Origin: Dichotomicrobium sp964540795
GTDB taxonomy: Bacteria; Pseudomonadota; Alphaproteobacteria; Rhizobiales; Rhodomicrobiaceae
Length of the DNA: 64,000 nt
Assembly (NCBI GenBank): GCA_964540795.1
Contig: CAZINX010000002.1
Location: 186,001-250,000, forward strand
Direction of reading: 5' to 3'
In this document: piece by piece, positions 34,343 through 43,098 of the stretch
Layout: each line of letters begins with the position of its first letter
Position numbering within the stretch: position 1 is the first letter of the stretch
Made by a program: the position numbers and the translations under genes
Notes under the pieces: model-generated
Seen by the model: only the letters and a program-made list of their open reading frames with translations
Database searches by the model: none
Told to the model about the DNA's origin: nothing

Positions 34343-35344
34343 ATGCGCCTGATGACACGATTCCCCGCTCTTCTCGCGCTGGTCTGCGCCGTCGCGCTGA
34401 CTGGACCGGGGGCTGCGCAGTCCGAGGAAAATCTGCGCAAGCTGTCCGAGATCTACAAGCTCATCCAGGACGATGAGACGGCCGAGGCAGTCGAGCAGAT
34501 CAACGCGCTGCTGGAGGAGGCCCCCGAAGACTCGACGGCGGCCGCTGGCGCGATGCTTTTGCGCGGGCAGGCTTACCTCAAGGCTGGGCGGAATACGCAG
34601 GCGCTATCGGACTTCAATGCGGCGTTGTGGCTGGAGGGGCTGAACGCCAGCCAGCGCAAGGACGCCGTGGCGGGCCGGCAGGCGGCGCTCGCCGAATTGG
34701 GGCTGGCCGAGGAGGACGCCGCGCCGGATGCAACGGCCGAAGCCCCGGACCCCGCGCAAACCGCGAGCATCCCTACGTCGATCCCGACCTCGACCGACGA
34801 CGAGGAACCGGCCCCGGACCCCGCGCCGCAGACGGCCAGCGCGCCCGAGCCGGAGTCCGCAAGCTCTCCAGAGCCGTCAGGCGGGCCGGCGGCGGCATGG
34901 CAGACGGAAGTCGAGACGGCTGAGACGGAACAGAGCAGCGGCATCGGCGGCTTCTTCAGCAGCCTGTTCGGCGGCGGATCGGATGAGCCCGAACCGGCTC
35001 CGCGCGAGCAGAGGCAAACCGCCGCGGTCTCCGGCTGGACGGCGAACACCACCGATGCCGCGCCGGCAAACTCCGGGGCCTCAAGCGACGGCCGGACCTA
35101 CCGCGTCCAGATCGCTTCGGTGGGCACGCGCGACGGCGCGGAGTCCGAACGGCGCCGGCTGTCGCGCCTGCTTGGCGATGCGCTTCAGGGCGCAACGCCC
35201 AATATTCAGCGCACCGACACCGACGCCGGCAACACCTATTACCGCATCGTCGTCGGCCCGCAGCCCTCGCGCGATGCCGCCAGCACCATGTGCGAGAGTT
35301 TCAAGTCGCGCGGCGTCGATTGCCTCGTGGTCTCAAGCCGCTGA
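34343..35344 (+). CDS. Exported TPR and SPOR domain protein
   Basis: A 333-aa protein with a signal peptide (1-26, ending GAAQS). Residues 30-125 read as TPR-like helices (ALLEEAPEDSTAAAGAMLLRGQAYLKAGRNTQALSDF type). A long Pro/Glu/Ser-rich linker holds one small SSGIGGFFSSLFGGG patch. The last 75 residues are a SPOR domain (TYRVQIASVGTRDGAE...YYRIVVGPQPSRDAA) that binds glycan lacking stem peptides at division sites. Its placement after glmS suggests an envelope role. The ATG Met4 is an alternative start. Exact function unknown. Confidence 0.82.
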   Translation: MRLMTRFPALLALVCAVALTGPGAAQSEENLRKLSEIYKLIQDDETAEAVEQINALLEEAPEDSTAAAGAMLLRGQAYLKAGRNTQALSDFNAALWLEGLNASQRKDAVAGRQAALAELGLAEEDAAPDATAEAPDPAQTASIPTSIPTSTDDEEPAPDPAPQTASAPEPESASSPEPSGGPAAAWQTEVETAETEQSSGIGGFFSSLFGGGSDEPEPAPREQRQTAAVSGWTANTTDAAPANSGASSDGRTYRVQIASVGTRDGAESERRRLSRLLGDALQGATPNIQRTDTDAGNTYYRIVVGPQPSRDAASTMCESFKSRGVDCLVVSSR

Positions 35345-35473
35345 CGCCGCCCCTGCGCGAAGCCGCCCGACAATTCTCTGGTGCGAGCGCCTGCCGCCCG
35401 CGCAGTTTTCTGATATTCTAACGAAATATGTTTACGTTGCCGCCGGTTTTCCGGTGTGCATGAGTGATGGGTT

Positions 35474-36334
35474 ATGAACGAAACATCCCAGCAGCCTCCT
35501 TCTGGTCCCGGACCGCAACGGCCGCGGCGGCGTCGCGCCAGCCTCGCCCGCCTCTTCGTCGGCCCGAAAAAGGACGACAGCCACCGTATCGGCACGCGGC
35601 TGCGCAACTATCTGTTCACCGGCCTGATAATCGTCGGGCCCGTCAGCATCACGGTCTATATCGTCTGGTGGTTCGTCAATCTCGTCGACGCCTGGGTCAA
35701 ACCCTTGCTGCCCAGTCTGGAGGAGATCGAGCGCAACCTGCCCTTCGAATTGCCGTTTCCCATTTCGGCGCTGCCCGACATTCCCGGCGTCGGGCTGATC
35801 GTTGCGATCATCGGGCTGATGCTGATCGGCGCGCTTACCGCCAATCTGTTCGGGCGTACACTGTTCGGATATGGCGAATTGATGCTGGGGCGGATGCCGA
35901 TCGTGCGCAACGTCTACGGCGCGCTAAAGCAGATCTTCGAGACGGTCCTGTCAAAAAGCGGCAGCAGCTTTCAGCGGGTCGGGCTGATCGAATATCCGCG
36001 CAAGGGGATCTACTCGATCATCTTCATCTCGACTGAGACGCGCGGGGAGATCCAGATGCGCCACGGTTCGGATCAACTTATCAGCGTGTTCCTTCCGACC
36101 ACGCCAAACCCCACGTCCGGCTTCCTGCTGTTCGTCCCGGAGCGCGACGTGAAGATTCTCGATATGAGCGTCGAGGAGGCCGCGAAGATGATTATCTCGG
36201 CGGGTCTCGTCGTGCCGGCCTACGCAGAGGACATGGACCAGGCAGCAGAGCGTATTGAGGCGGCCTCGCGGCGCGCCGGCCATGAGAGCCAGAAAGAGCC
36301 GGCCAAGAAGCATGGCGACACCGCACCAGTGTAG
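35474..36334 (+). CDS. DUF502 family membrane protein
   Basis: A 286-aa protein with a basic N-terminus, two hydrophobic helices (YLFTGLIIVGPVSITVYIVWWFV and VGLIVAIIGLMLIGALTANLFG) and a conserved cytoplasmic or periplasmic domain with MPIVRNVYGALKQIFETV and TTPNPTSGFLLFVP. These are the hallmarks of DUF502 (COG2928), a widespread family of unknown role, often near glmS or recG in alphaproteobacteria; recG is not here. Convergent with the fasciclin gene, ends 21 bases apart. Confidence 0.93.
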   Translation: MNETSQQPPSGPGPQRPRRRRASLARLFVGPKKDDSHRIGTRLRNYLFTGLIIVGPVSITVYIVWWFVNLVDAWVKPLLPSLEEIERNLPFELPFPISALPDIPGVGLIVAIIGLMLIGALTANLFGRTLFGYGELMLGRMPIVRNVYGALKQIFETVLSKSGSSFQRVGLIEYPRKGIYSIIFISTETRGEIQMRHGSDQLISVFLPTTPNPTSGFLLFVPERDVKILDMSVEEAAKMIISAGLVVPAYAEDMDQAAERIEAASRRAGHESQKEPAKKHGDTAPV

Positions 36335-36355
36335 CGCGGCGTCGCCGTGCGAGGG

Positions 36356-36850
36356 TTAGTCTGAGGGGATCAGCACTTCGTCGATAACGTGAATGATGCC
36401 GTTATCGGCTTCGATGTCGGCCTGCACGACGTTCGCGCCGTCGACCGTTACCGCCTGAGTGTGCGCATCCTTCTCAACAGCGAGCATATCGTCGCCGCCG
36501 TCCTTGATCGTCGAAACGTGAATCCGCCGTCCCGGCAGCATGTTCGACGCCAGTTCGCGCGGCAGCACGTGATAGGACAGGATCGCGACAAGCTGGTCCT
36601 TGTTCTCAGGCTGCAAAAGGCTCTCGACTGTGCCCTCGGGCAGCTTTTCGAACGCCGCATCGGTCGGCGCAAAGACGGTCAGGTTCTCGCCCTCGGCCAG
36701 CGCGCCGGCCAGACCGGCCGCCTGCGCGGCTGCCAGCAGCGTCTCGAACTGACCGGCCTGCTGTGCGGTTTCGACGATGTTGGCCGCATTCGCCGGCGCG
36801 GCCGTTCCGATAAACATGGCGGCGAGCGCGCCCGTTAGGACCTTACGCAT
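36356..36850 (-). CDS. Exported fasciclin-domain protein
   Basis: A 164-aa protein: signal peptide (1-23, ending ANAAN) and a single fasciclin/FAS1 domain with the H1 motif LTVFAPTDAAFEKLP and the H2 motif NGIIHVIDEVLIP. FAS1 proteins mediate adhesion or sit in the periplasm. Codons GTG-ATG-ATG stand in a row; ATG 36850 has the best distance from AAAGGAGA, so it is chosen over the longer forms. Its upstream region is back-to-back with that of hemN. Confidence 0.92.
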   Translation of the reverse strand: MRKVLTGALAAMFIGTAAPANAANIVETAQQAGQFETLLAAAQAAGLAGALAEGENLTVFAPTDAAFEKLPEGTVESLLQPENKDQLVAILSYHVLPRELASNMLPGRRIHVSTIKDGGDDMLAVEKDAHTQAVTVDGANVVQADIEADNGIIHVIDEVLIPSD

Positions 36851-36978
36851 CATCACTCTCCTTTCGTGAACTTAAACCCGGCGCGGCGCGCCGGAAATTC
36901 TTGCGTGGGACAGCCAGTCAACGCGCGCGAGGGCGGAGTGGATCACTTCGAGACAGGCAACCGGCTGCGTCGAAAAAT

Positions 36979-36992
36979 TTGACTCAGGTCAA
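36979..36992. promoter_or_regulatory. FNR/FixK-type box upstream of hemN
   Basis: TTGAC-TCAG-GTCAA is a perfect palindrome that matches the FNR/FixK/FnrL consensus (TTGAY-N4-RTCAA). It is 54-70 bases before the hemN start, a usual place for oxygen-responsive activation of anaerobic coproporphyrinogen oxidase. The fasciclin gene reads away from the same region. Confidence 0.75.
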
Positions 36993-37003
36993 GGCGAGCG
37001 AGT

Positions 37004-37019
37004 GTCAAGTTCGCTTGAC
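37004..37019. promoter_or_regulatory. Second inverted repeat in the hemN leader
   Basis: GTCAAG-TTCG-CTTGAC is a perfect 6-bp inverted repeat 11 bases after the FNR-type box. It could be an RNA hairpin with a stable UUCG loop in the 5' leader or a second protein site. Confidence 0.4.
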
Positions 37020-37048
37020 TATCGGTAACGCCAACCAAGGAGCCGATG

Positions 37049-38401
37049 ATGAGGGAAGCCCTTCGCAAATACCTGAGCGCGCGCGTGCCGCGCTACACGA
37101 GCTACCCGACCGCGCCGCATTTCTCGCCCGACATCAGGGCTGAGACGGTCAGCGGCTGGCTCGGCTCGCTTGCGGCCGGCTCCAACCTGTCACTTTATCT
37201 ACATATCCCGTTTTGCGCGCGGATGTGCTGGTATTGCGGTTGCAATATGCGGCTGATCGCGCGGTACGACCCGGTCGCGGCATATGTCGACCGGCTGGTC
37301 GCAGAAATCCATCAAAAGGCCGACGCGCTCGGCTACCGCTATACGCTCACGCACATCCACTGGGGCGGCGGCACACCCACCACGCTCTCGCCAGCGGACC
37401 TCGCGCGCGTCGATGCGGCGATCCGCGAGCGCTTTATCGTGGCCGAGGACGCCGAAATCGCGGTGGAGATCGACCCGCGCACGCTGACCGAAGAGACCGT
37501 CGCCGCGCTGGCGGCGATGGGCTGCAACCGCGCAAGCCTCGGCGTGCAGGAGTTCGACCCTACGGTGCAAAAGGCGATCAACCGGGTGCAGCCGTTCGAG
37601 ACGGTCAAGACAGTCTGCGACTGGTTGCGCGCGGCGGACATCGACGCGCTGAACTTCGACCTGATGTACGGCCTGCCGCACCAGACGCAGGAGATGCTGG
37701 CCGACACCGTCAAACGCGCCGCCAGCCTCGATCCGGCCCGGCTCGCGGTGTTCGGCTACGCGCATGTGCCGTGGATGGCGAAGAAGCAGCGCAAGATCGA
37801 CGAAGACGCCCTGCCCAGCCCCGAGACGCGCTTCCAGATGGCAGAGGAGGCCGGCGCGCTGCTGGAAGACCTGGGATATCAAGCCATCGGCATCGACCAT
37901 TTTGCCACGCCCAACGACAGCCTCGCCGTCGCGGCGCGGACCGGACATCTGCGGCGCAACTTCCAGGGCTACACGACCGATCAGGCCGATGCGCTGATCG
38001 GACTGGGCGCGAGCGCGATCTCGGCGTTGCCGCAGGGCTATGCGCAGAACGTCGTGCAGACCAATGACTATGAGCGGGCCGTCGATGCCGGGGAAATGCC
38101 GCTTGCCAAGGGGCTGAGGCTCTCGGAGCAGGACATCTGGCGGCGCGCGGTCATCGAGCGGCTGATGTGCGACTTCGCCGTGGACCTTGAGGCGATCGCA
38201 TTGCGTTTCGGGCTGTCGCTGGAGGACTACGCCTGCGATTTCGAGCGGCTGCGCCCGCTGGAGGCCGACGGGCTGGCGCGGCTCGACGGCGCGCAGGTGC
38301 ATATCGCCGCGGAAGGCCGGGCGCTCGCCCGCGTCGTCGCCGCCGCGTTCGATGTCTACCTGGCCGGTCAGGGCGAGGTGAAGCGCCACGCTACTGTCTG
38401 A
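37049..38401 (+). CDS. hemN: Oxygen-independent coproporphyrinogen III oxidase
   Basis: Radical-SAM enzyme of 450 aa that decarboxylates coproporphyrinogen III to protoporphyrinogen IX without oxygen. Cluster motif CARMCWYCGC (C56, C60, C63) with the extra Cys65 typical of true HemN; WGGGTPTTL follows. RYTSYPTAP at the N-terminus separates it from HemW. Two ATG stand in tandem; 37049 is 6 bases from AAGGAG and is preferred over 37046. The FNR-type box upstream predicts induction at low oxygen. Confidence 0.96.
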   Translation: MREALRKYLSARVPRYTSYPTAPHFSPDIRAETVSGWLGSLAAGSNLSLYLHIPFCARMCWYCGCNMRLIARYDPVAAYVDRLVAEIHQKADALGYRYTLTHIHWGGGTPTTLSPADLARVDAAIRERFIVAEDAEIAVEIDPRTLTEETVAALAAMGCNRASLGVQEFDPTVQKAINRVQPFETVKTVCDWLRAADIDALNFDLMYGLPHQTQEMLADTVKRAASLDPARLAVFGYAHVPWMAKKQRKIDEDALPSPETRFQMAEEAGALLEDLGYQAIGIDHFATPNDSLAVAARTGHLRRNFQGYTTDQADALIGLGASAISALPQGYAQNVVQTNDYERAVDAGEMPLAKGLRLSEQDIWRRAVIERLMCDFAVDLEAIALRFGLSLEDYACDFERLRPLEADGLARLDGAQVHIAAEGRALARVVAAAFDVYLAGQGEVKRHATV

Positions 38402-38478
38402 GCGGCGCGGATCGCGCAGGACGCTGTCTCGAAGCGCGAATGCTTGTCCATACGCGCCGATATGCTAGCCTCGACAGC

Positions 38479-41400
38479 ATGATGACGCCGCACCCACGAC
38501 CCGACCGGCTGGCCGATTTGCGCCAGCGGATCCGCGAACACATCCGCGCGGACGAATCCGCGCTGGTGCACGATTTCGTCAACGCCGCCCATCTTTCGCC
38601 CGAGCAGCGCGCGCGCATCACCGCGCAGGCCGCCGATCTCGTGCGCCGCATCCGCACCGACTCGCGGCCAAGCATGATGGAGCAGTTCCTAAGCGAATAC
38701 GGGCTCAGCACGAAGGAAGGCATCGCGCTGATGTGCCTGGCGGAGGCTGTGCTGCGCGTGCCGGACGATCGCACCATAGACGCGCTGATCCGGGACAAGG
38801 TGGCCGGCGGCAAATGGGCGGAACACCTGAACCGCTCAAGCTCCACGCTGGTGAACGCCTCGACCTGGGCGCTGATGATGACCGGCCAGGTGGTCTCCGA
38901 CCGCGACGAGGGGCTGGCGGGCGTCTTGCGCGGCATGGTCCGGCGGCTGGGCGAGCCGGTGGTGCGCACCGCGGTCGAACAGGCGATGCGCGAGATGGGC
39001 CGCACTTTCGTCCTCGGCGCGGACATGGACGAGGCGCTGTCCCGCGCCAAGCACTGGGAAGCCGAAGGCTACACCTACTCCTACGACATGCTGGGCGAGG
39101 CCGCGCGCACCGATGCGGATGCGCGCGCCTATCACCTGTCCTATGCCGACGCGATCAGCCGGCTTGCGCCGCTGTGTACGGGCGATGTGGCCGACAACCC
39201 CGGCATCTCGGTCAAGGTGTCGGCGCTGCACGCGCGCTATGAATACGCGCAGAAGGACCGCGTGATGCGCGAGCTTGCGCCGCGGCTGATGTCGCTGGCG
39301 CTGCTGGCGAAAAGCGCGAATATGGGCTTCAACATCGACGCCGAGGAAGCCGACCGTCTCGACCTGTCGCTTGACATCATCGAGCAGGTGATGAGCGATC
39401 CCGCCACCAACGGCTGGGACGGTTTCGGCGTTGTCGTGCAGGCCTATGGCCGCCGCGCCCCGATGGTTCTCGACTGGCTCCAGGCGCTGGCCGAGCGCGA
39501 GAACCAGCGCATCATGGTCCGGCTTGTCAAGGGCGCCTACTGGGACACCGAAATCAAGCACGCGCAGGTCACAGGCGTGGACAGCTTCCCGGTCCTGACG
39601 CGCAAGGCCAGCACCGATGTCTGCTTCATCGCCTGCGCGCGCCAGCTTTTCGGGATGACCGGCCGCATCTATCCCCAGTTTGCCACGCACAACGCGCACA
39701 CGGCAATGGCGATCCTCGACATGGCGCGGGAAACGGGCACGGGTAAGGAAGCCTTTGAGTTCCAGCGCCTGCACGGCATGGGCGAGGCGCTGCACAGCAT
39801 GATCAAGGCGGATCATGACACGCGCTGCCGCATTTATGCGCCGGTCGGCGCGCACCGCGATCTGCTGGCCTATCTCGTGCGGCGGCTGCTGGAAAACGGC
39901 GCGAACTCGTCTTTCGTCAACCAGATCGTGGACGAGCAGGTGCCGCCCGAGGACGTTGCGCGCGATCCGTTCACGACGCTGGAGCGGCTGAATGACAGCC
40001 TGCCGAACCCGCATGTCGCGCCCGCGCCGGAACTCTTCGCGCCGAGCCGGCGGAATTCACGCGGCTGGGATTTGACCGATCCGATGACGGTCGGCGCGCT
40101 GCAGGAGAAGATGGCGGCATTCCGTGCGCATGAATGGCGCAGCGCGCCGCTGCTTGCGCGGCAAGCGCCGCCGCCCAAACCGGCGCGCACCGTCGTCAAC
40201 CCCGCCGTGCCCGCCGATGAACCGGGCAAGGTCGCGGACGCCACGCCGGAGCACGCGCGCCTCGCGCTCGACGCGGCGGAGGACGCGGCCGCGCGCTGGT
40301 CGGCCGAGCCGGTGGAGAAACGCGCGGAGATTCTCGAAGCGATCTCTGATGCTTACGAAAGCAACGCTGCGGAACTGTTCGCGATCGCTTCCCGCGAGGC
40401 CGGCAAGACGCTGGCCGACGGCGTGGCGGAAGTGCGCGAGGCGGTCGACTTCCTGCGCTACTACGCCGCCGAGGCCCGGCGGCTTTCCGCCGACGCGCCG
40501 CTGAAAGGGCGCGGGGTGTTCGTGTGCATTTCGCCGTGGAACTTCCCGCTGGCCATCTTCACCGGCCAGATCGCCGCCGCCCTCGCGGCGGGCAATGCCG
40601 TCATCGCCAAGCCCGCCGAGCAGACCTCGCTCATGGCCGTGCGCGCGGTCGCCCTGATGCACGAGCACGGCATTCCGCGCGATGTGCTCCAGCTTCTGCC
40701 GGGCGACGGTGCGGAACTGGGCGGCGCGCTTCTGAAGGACCGGCGCGTCTCCGGCGTCTGCTTCACCGGCTCGACCGAAACCGCCAAAGTCATCGACCGC
40801 ACCATCGCCGAGCATTGCGCGCCAGGCACGCCGCTCATCGCCGAGACGGGCGGGCTGAACGCAATGATCCTCGACTCAACCGCGCTGCCCGAACAGGCCG
40901 TGCGCGATGTCGTGCAATCCGCCTTCCAGAGCGCGGGCCAGCGGTGTTCCTCGCTGCGCTGCCTCTACATTCAGGAGGACGTGTTCGACCGCACAGTGAA
41001 GATGCTCTCCGGCGCGATGGACGAACTGCGCGTCGGCGATCCGTGGGACCTGTCCACCGATGTCGGCCCCGTGATCGACGCGGACGCTCAGCGCAACATC
41101 GCGGATTATTGCGCGAAGCTGGAAACCGACGGCCGGCTGGTGAAAAAGATCGACGTGCCGTTCGACGGCCGGTTCGTCCCGCCGTCCGTGTTCCGCGTCT
41201 CCGGCATAGAGGAACTGGAGCGAGAGGTGTTCGGCCCGGTCCTGCATGTCGCGCCGTTCAAGGCCGCGGACCTCGCCAAAGTCGTCAACAATATCAATGC
41301 CAGCGGCTACGGGCTGACGGCGGGGCTGCACACGCGCATCGACCGGCGCGTGCAGGAGGTCGTCGACCGTCTGGAGGTCGGCAACATTTACGTCAACCGC

Positions 41401-42156
41401 GACCAGATCGGGGCGATTGTCGGCTCGCAGCCCTTTGGCGGCGAGAAGCGCTCGGGCACCGGGCCGAAGGCGGGCGGACCGCACTACCTGATGAGCTTCC
41501 GCAAGCCGCCGCATGAGCCGGTGCATTCGCCGGCGCATGTCGATGGACCGCTGCTGGCGCGCGAGGACTTCGCGCGGGCACTCGATCAGGCCGCCGGGAA
41601 GCAAGCGGCCTGGGAGGCGCGCGCGGACCGGCTTTCGGTGATCGAGGGGGCGCTGGCTGACGCCCCTGCCCTCGCCCGCAACGCGCTGACCGCCGCAAGC
41701 GCGTTCCCGCACGAATTCGTGTTGCCCGGCCCGACCGGCGAAAGCAACCGGATGACAGTCCATCCGCGCGGCACGATGCTCTGCCTCGGCCCGGATGCCG
41801 AAACCGCACTGGCGCACGCCGTGCAGGCGCTTGCCTTTGGCAACGCGGCCGTCATCGCCTGTCCGGACCTGCCCGGCCTGACCGCGCTCACCAAAGCGGG
41901 CGCGCCGATCGCCGCGCTGGCCGGGCGCATCGACCCCGACTGGCTCGCTGAAATGGACGGATTTGCGGGCGTGGCCTGCACGGGCGATGAGTCCGCGCTC
42001 TGCGCCATGCGCCGCGCGCTTGCCCGCCGCGAAGGCCCGATCCTGCCGCTCATCACCGAGGTCATCCGGCCGGACCGCTACTTCCACGAGCGCCACTTAT
42101 GCGTCGACACCACCGCTGCTGGCGGCAACGCCGCGCTGCTCGCTCAAAGCGCGTGA
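38479..42156 (+). CDS. putA: Bifunctional proline dehydrogenase / P5C dehydrogenase
   Basis: A 1225-aa enzyme oxidising proline to glutamate. The N-terminal half is the FAD-dependent PRODH barrel (RLVKGAYWDTEIKHAQ, YPQFATHNAHT, FEFQRLHGMG). Next comes the NAD-dependent P5CDH with FTGSTETAKVI, ETGGLNA and catalytic Cys823 in GQRCSSLRC, and a C-terminal ALDH-like domain. It lacks the ribbon-helix-helix DNA-binding domain of E. coli PutA (1320 aa), so it should not repress its own gene. ATG 38479 or the next start is preferred over 38440. Confidence 0.96.
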   Translation: MMTPHPRPDRLADLRQRIREHIRADESALVHDFVNAAHLSPEQRARITAQAADLVRRIRTDSRPSMMEQFLSEYGLSTKEGIALMCLAEAVLRVPDDRTIDALIRDKVAGGKWAEHLNRSSSTLVNASTWALMMTGQVVSDRDEGLAGVLRGMVRRLGEPVVRTAVEQAMREMGRTFVLGADMDEALSRAKHWEAEGYTYSYDMLGEAARTDADARAYHLSYADAISRLAPLCTGDVADNPGISVKVSALHARYEYAQKDRVMRELAPRLMSLALLAKSANMGFNIDAEEADRLDLSLDIIEQVMSDPATNGWDGFGVVVQAYGRRAPMVLDWLQALAERENQRIMVRLVKGAYWDTEIKHAQVTGVDSFPVLTRKASTDVCFIACARQLFGMTGRIYPQFATHNAHTAMAILDMARETGTGKEAFEFQRLHGMGEALHSMIKADHDTRCRIYAPVGAHRDLLAYLVRRLLENGANSSFVNQIVDEQVPPEDVARDPFTTLERLNDSLPNPHVAPAPELFAPSRRNSRGWDLTDPMTVGALQEKMAAFRAHEWRSAPLLARQAPPPKPARTVVNPAVPADEPGKVADATPEHARLALDAAEDAAARWSAEPVEKRAEILEAISDAYESNAAELFAIASREAGKTLADGVAEVREAVDFLRYYAAEARRLSADAPLKGRGVFVCISPWNFPLAIFTGQIAAALAAGNAVIAKPAEQTSLMAVRAVALMHEHGIPRDVLQLLPGDGAELGGALLKDRRVSGVCFTGSTETAKVIDRTIAEHCAPGTPLIAETGGLNAMILDSTALPEQAVRDVVQSAFQSAGQRCSSLRCLYIQEDVFDRTVKMLSGAMDELRVGDPWDLSTDVGPVIDADAQRNIADYCAKLETDGRLVKKIDVPFDGRFVPPSVFRVSGIEELEREVFGPVLHVAPFKAADLAKVVNNINASGYGLTAGLHTRIDRRVQEVVDRLEVGNIYVNRDQIGAIVGSQPFGGEKRSGTGPKAGGPHYLMSFRKPPHEPVHSPAHVDGPLLAREDFARALDQAAGKQAAWEARADRLSVIEGALADAPALARNALTAASAFPHEFVLPGPTGESNRMTVHPRGTMLCLGPDAETALAHAVQALAFGNAAVIACPDLPGLTALTKAGAPIAALAGRIDPDWLAEMDGFAGVACTGDESALCAMRRALARREGPILPLITEVIRPDRYFHERHLCVDTTAAGGNAALLAQSA

Positions 42157-42197
42157 TGCGAGGACTCGGCGGCTGACGCCCAGGCTTGCGCATTGCC

Positions 42198-42225
42198 TTG
42201 TTGTCTGGACCCGCTGAAATAATAT
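42198..42225 (+). promoter_or_regulatory. Candidate promoter of the mntA–hepT pair
   Basis: TTGTTG (42198-42203), 16-base spacer, TAATAT (42220-42225), in a clearly AT-richer patch 29 bases before the mntA ATG. Confidence 0.4.
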
Positions 42226-42253
42226 CTAAAAGGCCAAACTCAGGGGAGCGGAC

Positions 42254-42544
42254 ATGAAACGCGACGACGCCATCAGAGCTATTCGGCCTCGCTTGCCGGA
42301 ATTGCGCAGGCTGGGCGTAGTCTCACTTTCGCTTTTCGGATCGACAGCCCGAGATGACGCGTCCGAGACCAGCGATGTCGACATTCTTGTCACATTTGAA
42401 GGACCGCCAAGCTTCAACCACTTCATGGATGCCAAATTCATCCTGGAGGACGCGCTCGGCCAAACGGTAGATCTTGCAACGCCGAGCGGCTTGAAACCCC
42501 AGTTCAGGCCCATCATCGAGCGCGAGGCAATACGTGTCGCGTGA
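42254..42544 (+). CDS. mntA: MNT-type nucleotidyltransferase antitoxin
   Basis: A 96-aa minimal nucleotidyltransferase. The GS-x10-DxD motif is exact: G29-S30, then D41 and D43 (FGSTARDDASETSDVD). In type VII systems MntA neutralises HepT by adding AMP to a Tyr of the toxin. GGGGAG lies before the ATG. It overlaps hepT by 11 bases. Base composition is visibly lower in GC than in putA and leuB on either side, which suggests acquisition. Confidence 0.9.
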   Translation: MKRDDAIRAIRPRLPELRRLGVVSLSLFGSTARDDASETSDVDILVTFEGPPSFNHFMDAKFILEDALGQTVDLATPSGLKPQFRPIIEREAIRVA

Positions 42545-42878
42545 CTGGCGCTTACGCTGGCTCGACATTCTGGAAGCCTGCGGGCGCGTACAACGCTATA
42601 CTGCAGGGATGAGCTTCGAAGATTTTCAGGATAACGACTTGGTCTATGACGCTGTGACCCGAAACCTGGAGATTATCGGTGAAGCCGTCACAGCGATGCC
42701 CGCAGATGTTCTGGCCACGGAGCCGGATATCGATTGGGCCAAAGTCAAGGGCTTTCGCGTGATGGCCGCCCACCTCTACCACCGGCTCGATCCGGCAATC
42801 GTCTGGAACGTGGTCGAGGAACACATCCCAAAGCTGTTGGCTTGCAAAATCGGCGATCTGCCGGCCAGTGAAACCTAA
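42534..42878 (+). CDS. hepT: HEPN-domain toxin (HepT-like ribonuclease)
   Basis: A 114-aa DUF86/HEPN protein starting at GTG 42534 inside the end of mntA. The RNase and AMPylation motif R-x4-H-x-Y is complete: R75, H80, Y82 (FRVMAAHLY). The usual Asn after Arg is Val here. Family members cleave RNA or tRNA ends until blocked by MntA-dependent AMPylation of the Tyr. NLEIIGEAV in the middle is family-typical. The pair sits as an insert between putA and leuB. Confidence 0.9.
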   Translation: MSRDWRLRWLDILEACGRVQRYTAGMSFEDFQDNDLVYDAVTRNLEIIGEAVTAMPADVLATEPDIDWAKVKGFRVMAAHLYHRLDPAIVWNVVEEHIPKLLACKIGDLPASET

Positions 42879-43098
42879 CAACAAGGCTTCTCAAGCGCGG
42901 GTGGTCTTCACATTTAATTCGTCCAGGCGTCGAAAAATTGCTTGGCGTTAAGCTGCGACGCGCATCCCGTAGCTGTGGCCGGTCCTTGCGCGCCCCGACG
43001 CAAGCGGCTAGCACAGGCCCACAGGCGACCAAGCCCCCACGGCGGCGTGCATCCAACCTGCGCTCAGAACAGCCGAATAACCTGCGAGGAAACGACCC

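Noticed and set aside
42885..43098. Possible leader peptide or riboswitch before leuB
   Set aside because: No Leu-codon run, terminator-antiterminator pair or known riboswitch core could be seen in the 214 bases.
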